DNA from: Tupaia tana
Lineage: Eukaryota > Chordata > Mammalia > Scandentia > Tupaiidae
NCBI GenBank assembly: GCA_026018925.1
Contig: JAKSZU010000007.1
Location: forward strand, 100,298,860-100,362,859
Length of the DNA: 64,000 nucleotides
Direction of reading: 5' to 3'
Positions 58,780 through 64,000 of the stretch are shown one piece after another. Under the pieces are notes generated by a model. That model did not search any database. It was not told the origin of the DNA and was given only the letters and a program-made list of their open reading frames with translations. The translations under genes and the position numbers were made by a program. The first letter of the stretch is position 1, and each line of letters starts with the position of its first letter.

Positions 58780-58811
<32 letters not shown>
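58549..58811 (+). mobile_element. tRNA-derived SINE, type 1, inside the DNAJC2 retrocopy
   Basis: GGACCAGCAGTTAGTGTAAT to TATAGCAAAAACCTCTC and an A30 run. AGTGTTTCCAG on the left is echoed by AGTGATTCCAG on the right. Confidence 0.92.
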
Positions 58812-58812
<1 letters not shown>

Positions 58813-58852
58813 AAAGAAAAAGAAAAGTGATTCCAGGACTTGCATGAGTTGT

Positions 58853-59123
58853 TTTTTTTTTTTTTTTTTTTTTGAGAGGTTTTTCACTATAGGGCGCGTG
58901 CGCTCGCCAGACAGAGAGAGACATAGAGACAGAAAGCGAGAAATCACCCCCCAGGGGGGATGGCCATGCCGCAATCCCTTCTCCTCCATTCTCCTCTCGG
59001 GATCTTGGGCACGCACGCACACGCGCCCGGCGTGAGTTGTAAGCCACCGGGTCCGAGACGCGAACCGCGGTCGACTACATGGGAGTCCAGCGACATAGCC
59101 ATTACGCTAACTGCTGGTTCCCA
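58853..59123 (-). mobile_element. tRNA-derived SINE, type 1, second insertion in the DNAJC2 retrocopy
   Basis: A near-consensus element in opposite orientation 40 bp from the first. ATGAGTT lies on both sides, so the two A/T tails face each other. Confidence 0.92.
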
Positions 59124-60242
59124 ATGAGTTTTGAAGTTTTTGCCTTTCTTTTTTAATGGCTTCTTTCTGAATATCTTTCTCCTTTGCCAATAATGCTTGC
59201 TGTCTAACTTCTTTCTCCTTAGCTAACTGAGCAGCTTCTAATTCAGCTTGTCTTTGTTTTTCTTTAGCTTCTTGCTCCTTCCACTTCACTTCTGCTTTTG
59301 CTTTCTTTTCTGCTTCTTTCTTGGCTTTTTCTTCTTCCTTAAATTTTTTTATTCTTGGATCACAACTATATGCATTGTCAACTAATGTTCTTATAATAAG
59401 TTCATTTCTTCTTTTTTTCTTTGTGCTCTTGTTGCTCCATTCTGCTTTTCAATCCATCTCCTTTCATCACGACATTCTGCTTTTTCTTTTTCTTCTTCAT
59501 CTAAATATGAGAATTCTCTCCAAGAATCAAAATTATACCAGAAAGAATAAAATGCATCTACATCTTCAAATGATGAATTCATATCACCAAGTTTAGGGAC
59601 TTTTTTTATTTGACCATCTGGAATTCCTTTCAAATACTGGGGAAAACACTTCTAAGAAATAGTCCTTTGCTTCACTTTTAAAAGGAACTGAGTTATCAGA
59701 AGTAGGATCTACACTGTTAAACGCTCGTCTTTTTACTGGATCAGATAACATTTCATAAGCTTTAGTTATACAAGTGGAGCAGTCATTACCTCCTCCTTTT
59801 ATTGGTTCACCAGCTGCTTTCCGTCTGTCAGGATGATGTTTTAAAACCATTGCTTTATGAGCTGCTCTCATCTGTCTCTGTGTAGCTTTGTATCTTCCGT
59901 GGCCAAGTCCTAGAACTGCATGATGATCTTGGTTCTTCCAGTCTTTGGGATCAAGTGTTTTCAGCATGGGAAACTCTTCTACCTGCAATTCTTCATCTTC
60001 TGATTCCTCTGAGAATCCTTTCTTATCCTCCAGTTCCAGAGGTCAGAGTGTGGGTGATGGCGGTGCCCTGGCCGTCCGCGGCAGGAGAGGCATGATGGTG
60101 CCGGGGCTAGCCCCACGAATGCAGGGGTTCGCGTCCTGGGCAGAGGGCGCCTGGCGTCCCCTCCAGCTCTGCCTCTCCTTCCGAGCCTCGCACCTTGGCT
60201 CTAAGTCGCCCAGGACCAGGTGCTTGGAGACTACCAATCAGG

Positions 60243-60475
60243 ATTTCTTGAACGTAATGCCAAAGACACAGGCAACAAGAGAAAAAATAGATAAATGGAA
60301 TCATGTCAAACTGGCAACTGCATAGCAAAGAAAATTAAAAGATGAAAAAGCAGTTTACAGGTTGGGCCAAAATATTTGCCAACTATGTATCTAATAATGG
60401 GCTAATATTCAGGATACAAAATGAACTCCTACAACTCAAGAACATCAAAAAATGAAAGGCATGGGGAAATACTGT
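60243..60475 (+). mobile_element. Old L1 ORF2 fragment next to the DNAJC2 retrocopy
   Basis: AAAGACACAGGCAACAAGAG, AATAGATAAATGGAATCATG and ATATTTGCCAACTATGTATC match a well-conserved part of L1 ORF2. It begins where the 5' UTR of the DNAJC2 copy ends. Confidence 0.75.
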
Positions 60476-60607
60476 GACATCCCAGCTAATCCTTGAGAGC
60501 AAAGTTGCTTGTAAAGCAGCGGCCAACAGGCGAGTAGCAATATTTGGATTAAAATTTAGACTACGATCTTGAGTGGGAAAAGACTGAAAGCAAGAATACG
60601 GTATAAA

Positions 60608-60850
60608 AGGACTAGCAGATGGCATCATAGTTATGTCACTGGACTCCCACATGGCTGACAGTGGTTTAAGTCCTGGACCCAGCAGCTTGAAACTCGCACT
60701 GGGTGTGTGTGTGTTTGTGCCCAACATCCTGAGAAGAGAGTGGAGGAGAAGGGACTTCAGTGAGACCATCCCCCTGGAGGATGATTTCTGGCTTTCTGTC
60801 TCTCTGGCAAGCATACGTGCCCTATAGCAAAATCTCTTAAAAAAAGAAAA
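60608..60850 (+). mobile_element. tRNA-derived SINE, type 1
   Basis: GGACTAGCAGATGGCATCAT, box B GGTTTAAGTCC and tail GTGCCCTATAGCAAAATCTC. Confidence 0.9.
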
Positions 60851-61002
60851 ATTGATATAAAATCAACTTCCACATTTTCTATAAATATAAAATATAATCC
60901 ACTAATAAATTACCAAAAAATTCAGATGCAAAAATTATAATATTTATAAACCCTATCTGCTTTGACAAAGATTTTTTTATTAATTTTTTTTAATATGCTT
61001 AA

Positions 61003-61245
61003 TTGGAAGCCAGTAGGTGGTGTGGCAGTTAAGGTGATGAACTCCCACAATGCCAACTATGGCTCAAACCTTGGACCTAACAGCTTGAAAATCATGCCGG
61101 ACATGTGTGCATGTCCAAAATCTTGAGAGAATGGATTGCAGCATGAACCCTCTCCCTTGGGGAATGATTTTTCATTTTCCCTCTGATTGTCTCTGTCTCT
61201 CTTTGGTGAGCAGATGTACTCTATGACAAAAACCTTTAAAAAAAT
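61003..61245 (+). mobile_element. tRNA-derived SINE, old type 1
   Basis: GGAAGCCAGTAGGTGGTGTG, box-B remnant GGCTCAAACC and tail GTACTCTATGACAAAAACC. Confidence 0.85.
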
Positions 61246-61314
61246 AATTATAGCAAAATATACGTAATACTGACCATCTTAAACCATTTAAAAATGAAAC
61301 TAGGATTAGGATCA

Positions 61315-64000
61315 CTGAAGACCTCTGCCCGGACTTCACCCCTTCTCCCCACATCTAGCCAGGTTAGAGCACCTATTTATTCTGTCTCTCTTTTTAATTT
61401 TTTTCCTTAATTTTTAAACTTCTTAGTTCTCTGATGCTCTTTTACTTTGCTAATTCTTACCTTTCCCCAACCCACACAGGACAAGTCAGTCACCAGCCAT
61501 CTGTATCTAAGGTCTGAGCAGCTCCTTTTGCGTGGCGTGCTCACATGCTGCACAGTTTTCATTTTTGTCTTAAAATTTTCTTTTTTCCTTTTTTTATTAT
61601 TTTTTTCTTTTTCTTTTTTCTCTCTCTATTTTTTTGCTTTGTTTCCTTTTCCTTTTACCTTTATCACTTTTCTGCTCAGCCTCCACACACTCTGAGTTTC
61701 TAGACAGGTCTAGATGCACAGTAGCTAAATATCTGAATACATTTAGGGTCAGATTAATCCTTAATTTCCATGGACTCTATTGCACAAAGGGAGAAAAATG
61801 GTAATGCTTAGAGACTGCAGTTCACCCCTCAGCACGCCTCTTACTGCTCAGACTTAACTACGAAAGCTAGGAAAAAAACGTATAATCTATCAGATGACCA
61901 GAAACCACCACAGAGGCACAAGAAAGATGAGAAACCCAGAAAGTATCTCACCGTTAAGGGAAAAGAGTAAGCCCTTTCCTCCACAGAGAATACAAGGGAA
62001 CTTATTGAAATATCAGATAAAGAATTAAAATATTCATAGTGACAAAGCTAACAGAGATGCAAGAGAAAAAAGACAATGAACTCCTGAAGATGCAGGAGAA
62101 AAGAGACAAGTTCCAGGAGGTGAGGAAGTTCTTGCACAATCTGAAAGGGGAAATACACACCATAAAAAAGAAACAAACAGGGGACCAGCAGTTGGCATAA
62201 TGGCTATGTCGCTGGACTCCCATGTAGTTGACTGCGGTTCGAGTCCCGGACCTGGTGGCTTAAACTCACGCTAGGCACATGTGCATGTGTGCCCAAGATC
62301 CCGAGAAGAGAATGTAGGAGAAGGGATTGCAGCATGGACATCCCCCTGGGAGGTGATTTCTCGCTTTCTGTCTCTCTGTCTGTCTGTCTTTCTGGCAAGC
62401 ACATGCACCCTATAGCAAAAACCTCTCCAATAAAAAGAAAAATTGTTAAAGATGAAGGCTGTAATGCAGAAAATCAAAACCTCCCTTGAAAGTATTAAAA
62501 GCAGATTAGATCCTGCACAAAATCAAATATCAGATGTAGAAGATAGAACCTCTAGAAAAATTCATTCTCAAAAATTTTTTGAGAAAATAACCCCCCAAAA
62601 TGAAAATACTATACAAGTAATACTAGATACAATTAAATGCCCACACATCTGGATAACTGGTGTCCCAGAAGGTAAAGAAACTAATCAGGGCATTGATAAT
62701 CTATTCCATGAAATCCTGGAAGAAAACTTTCTAAACCTAGGGAGGCATTCAAATGTCCAGATGCAAAAAATACGAAGGATCCCACATAGAATCAACCCAA
62801 GAAGATCTTCTCCAAGGCACATCATAACCAGATTGACCAAAACCACAGACAAAGATAAGATACTAAAACTGGCAAGAGAGAAATGTCAAGTTACTTTCAA
62901 AGGATATCCCATCAGGCTAACAGTTAATCTCTCATTGGAAACAATGCAAGCAAGGAAAGAATGGGAAAATATATTCAAAGTGTTAAGTGAAAAACAATTT
63001 CAACCAAGAATACTATACCCAGCAAGATTATCCTTCATGTGAGGAAAAAAAGACAAAAGCATTCTCAGATGAACAAAACCTGAAAGAATTTACCAATACC
63101 AGACCAACTCTCCAAGAAGTGCTGAAGGGAGTGCTGTACCAGGAAAACTAAAGTCAGACAGAAATAAGAGCACAAAAAGCAATAAAAAAAAATGGCCAGC
63201 CTAATGGTAGGGACAAGTCCGGAGTTGAATGTTAACTTTCAGAATTTGAACAGAAAGATCAGATCACAGTAACACTGCAAATTCAGTAGGAGAGAGATTA
63301 ATTACATGAGACTGAACTAGTGAAATAGAATTTTATGACATTTGACTAAAACATTACTGATTTTCTTCTATGCTTTGTTTTCTGGATTTAAGAATTTTTG
63401 TCTTCTCTTGAACTATTGATAGTTTCATCTGCCTACTATTTGAACTGAATCCTAACCTTTTTCTTGGCTTTTAGTCTTAAGCAAACTTCTCTTAACATTT
63501 TTGGATTTTGATCTATTAAAACTAAAACTTTTTTCTTGAAATTAAAAAATTCATGAAAAAATACCATTTAATGACTGTAGTAAGCTAGATGCTACTTTAT
63601 AGTATGTTCATTTTACTCACTGAGGTTTATGCCTAACGTCAGATGTGTTCATAGATATGTGTGTACCAGCTGTGCTTGCTATTGAAAGTATTGAGATTAA
63701 TTAAGATCTCTAGTGAATGTGTGTGTATGTGTGTTTAAAGGTGTGGAAAGCAACTGTAGATACCAGAGGCAGTGTGGGAGGAGAGTGGGAAATAGCAGAG
63801 GGTGAGAGGTAGGGAATCAAGGGGGAGAAAAAAAGGAAAATATACAAGAAACAAGAAATGAAAAATTATTTGTTGACAATAACATGTATGGTAATATCCT
63901 TGATTGAGCTATATGGTATACTCTGGAGGGAAAAATCTCATTTTGTATACTGTATCGATGTACAGTGAATGAATGTAAATAAGTAAATTTTTTTAAAAAA
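61315..64000 (+). mobile_element. Half-L1 copy D, near full length, reaching the window edge
   Basis: A plus-strand element with a single 5' unit (CTCTGCCCGGACTTCACCCC near 61320), pyrimidine-rich 5' UTR, and ORF1 remnants at 62040-62180. A type 1 SINE interrupts it at 62181-62440. After the SINE an open frame of 199 residues (62443-63042) covers the end of the coiled coil, the RRM-like part (WITGVPEGKETNQGIDNLFH) and the C-terminal domain (ILKLAREKCQVTFKGYPIRL), ending at a stop after SFM. ORF1 passes directly into a 0.85-kb 3' UTR without any ORF2. The tail TGTAAATAAGTAAATTTTTT reaches 64000. Confidence 0.87.
62181..62440 (+). mobile_element. tRNA-derived SINE, type 1, inside half-L1 copy D
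   Basis: GGGACCAGCAGTTGGCATAA, perfect box B GGTTCGAGTCC and tail GCACCCTATAGCAAAAACCT. It splits the coiled-coil part of ORF1. Confidence 0.93.

Larger units (their letters stand above)
57690..60236 (-). pseudogene. DNAJC2: Processed pseudogene of DNAJC2 (ZRF1/MPP11), split by two SINEs
   Basis: The minus strand carries an intronless copy of DNAJC2, the ribosome-associated J-domain cochaperone. In order it shows GC-rich 5' UTR and start region (near 60115-60236), the J domain with an intact HPD motif ([13 protein letters not shown], about 59830), the zuotin-homology region ([20 protein letters not shown], about 59530), the charged [11 protein letters not shown] helix (about 59230), and both SANT/Myb parts, ending near 57750. 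A block of exon-1 sequence is missing next to LEDKK. Several frameshifts break it, including a one-base loss just before the normal stop, where AAQ is followed by DKY and a stop. Two opposed SINEs interrupt it at 58549-59123. I see no clear poly(A) or target duplication. It lies in DCAF6 intron in the same orientation. Confidence 0.92.

Noticed and set aside
57787..59988. DNAJC2-like frames as possible exons of a working gene.
   Set aside because: They are contiguous cDNA without introns, broken by frameshifts and SINEs, and lack part of exon 1; this is a retrocopy.

Overview
The window looks like gene-poor, repeat-rich placental mammal DNA. It holds eight exons of one split gene on the minus strand, dozens of tRNA-derived SINEs, an L1-derived ORF1-only retrotransposon family, old L1 pieces, mariner MITEs, a U6 pseudogene and a processed pseudogene. 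The SINEs have a head ending in a consensus pol III box B, a middle with GGATTGCGGCGTGGCCATCC, and a tail with CCCTATAGC. They are not Alu, B1, or the rabbit, horse, carnivore or bat SINEs I know. From memory they fit the tRNA-related SINEs of colugos (Dermoptera), but I hold that species call only loosely.

The host gene is DCAF6 (NRIP), the WD40 substrate receptor of CUL4-DDB1 ubiquitin ligase. Its exons run from high to low coordinates: 54876-54763, 49862-49727, 46466-46252, 39427-39334, 38065-37946, 36864-36604, 23527-23372 and 4721-4662. All have AG/GT borders and compatible phases, giving 1156 nt or about 385 codons. The 5' exons lie beyond 64000 and the 3' exons before position 1, so almost the whole window is DCAF6 intron.

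Layout. 1-9.5 kb: SINE clusters, the 60-nt exon and a 220-bp duplication. 9.5-14.2 kb: a U6/half-L1 chimera (minus) with a second half-L1 (plus) inserted into it. 15.3-17.5 kb: a third half-L1 (minus). 19.5-22.2 kb: a 44-bp and a 75-bp minisatellite. 23.4 kb: an alternative DCAF6 exon. 28.7-30.4 kb: a 5'-truncated half-L1 with an unusual 3' end. 31.6-36.4 kb: mariner MITEs. 36.6-54.9 kb: six DCAF6 exons among SINEs and an old antisense L1. 53.9-54.4 kb: a composite retroposon with a GC-rich VNTR and a 15-bp target duplication. 57.7-60.2 kb: a DNAJC2 retrocopy split by two SINEs. 61.3-64 kb: a near full-length half-L1.

Gaps not listed separately are short AT-rich intron sequence in which I see nothing. 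SINE types are my own labels. Type 1 is long, about 260 bp. Type 2 is short, about 120-150 bp, ending near CTCTGGTCAAATTTAAA. 'Old type 1' are diverged long copies. Type 3 and type 4 are two further families. All family names rest on recall and reading, not on a database search.
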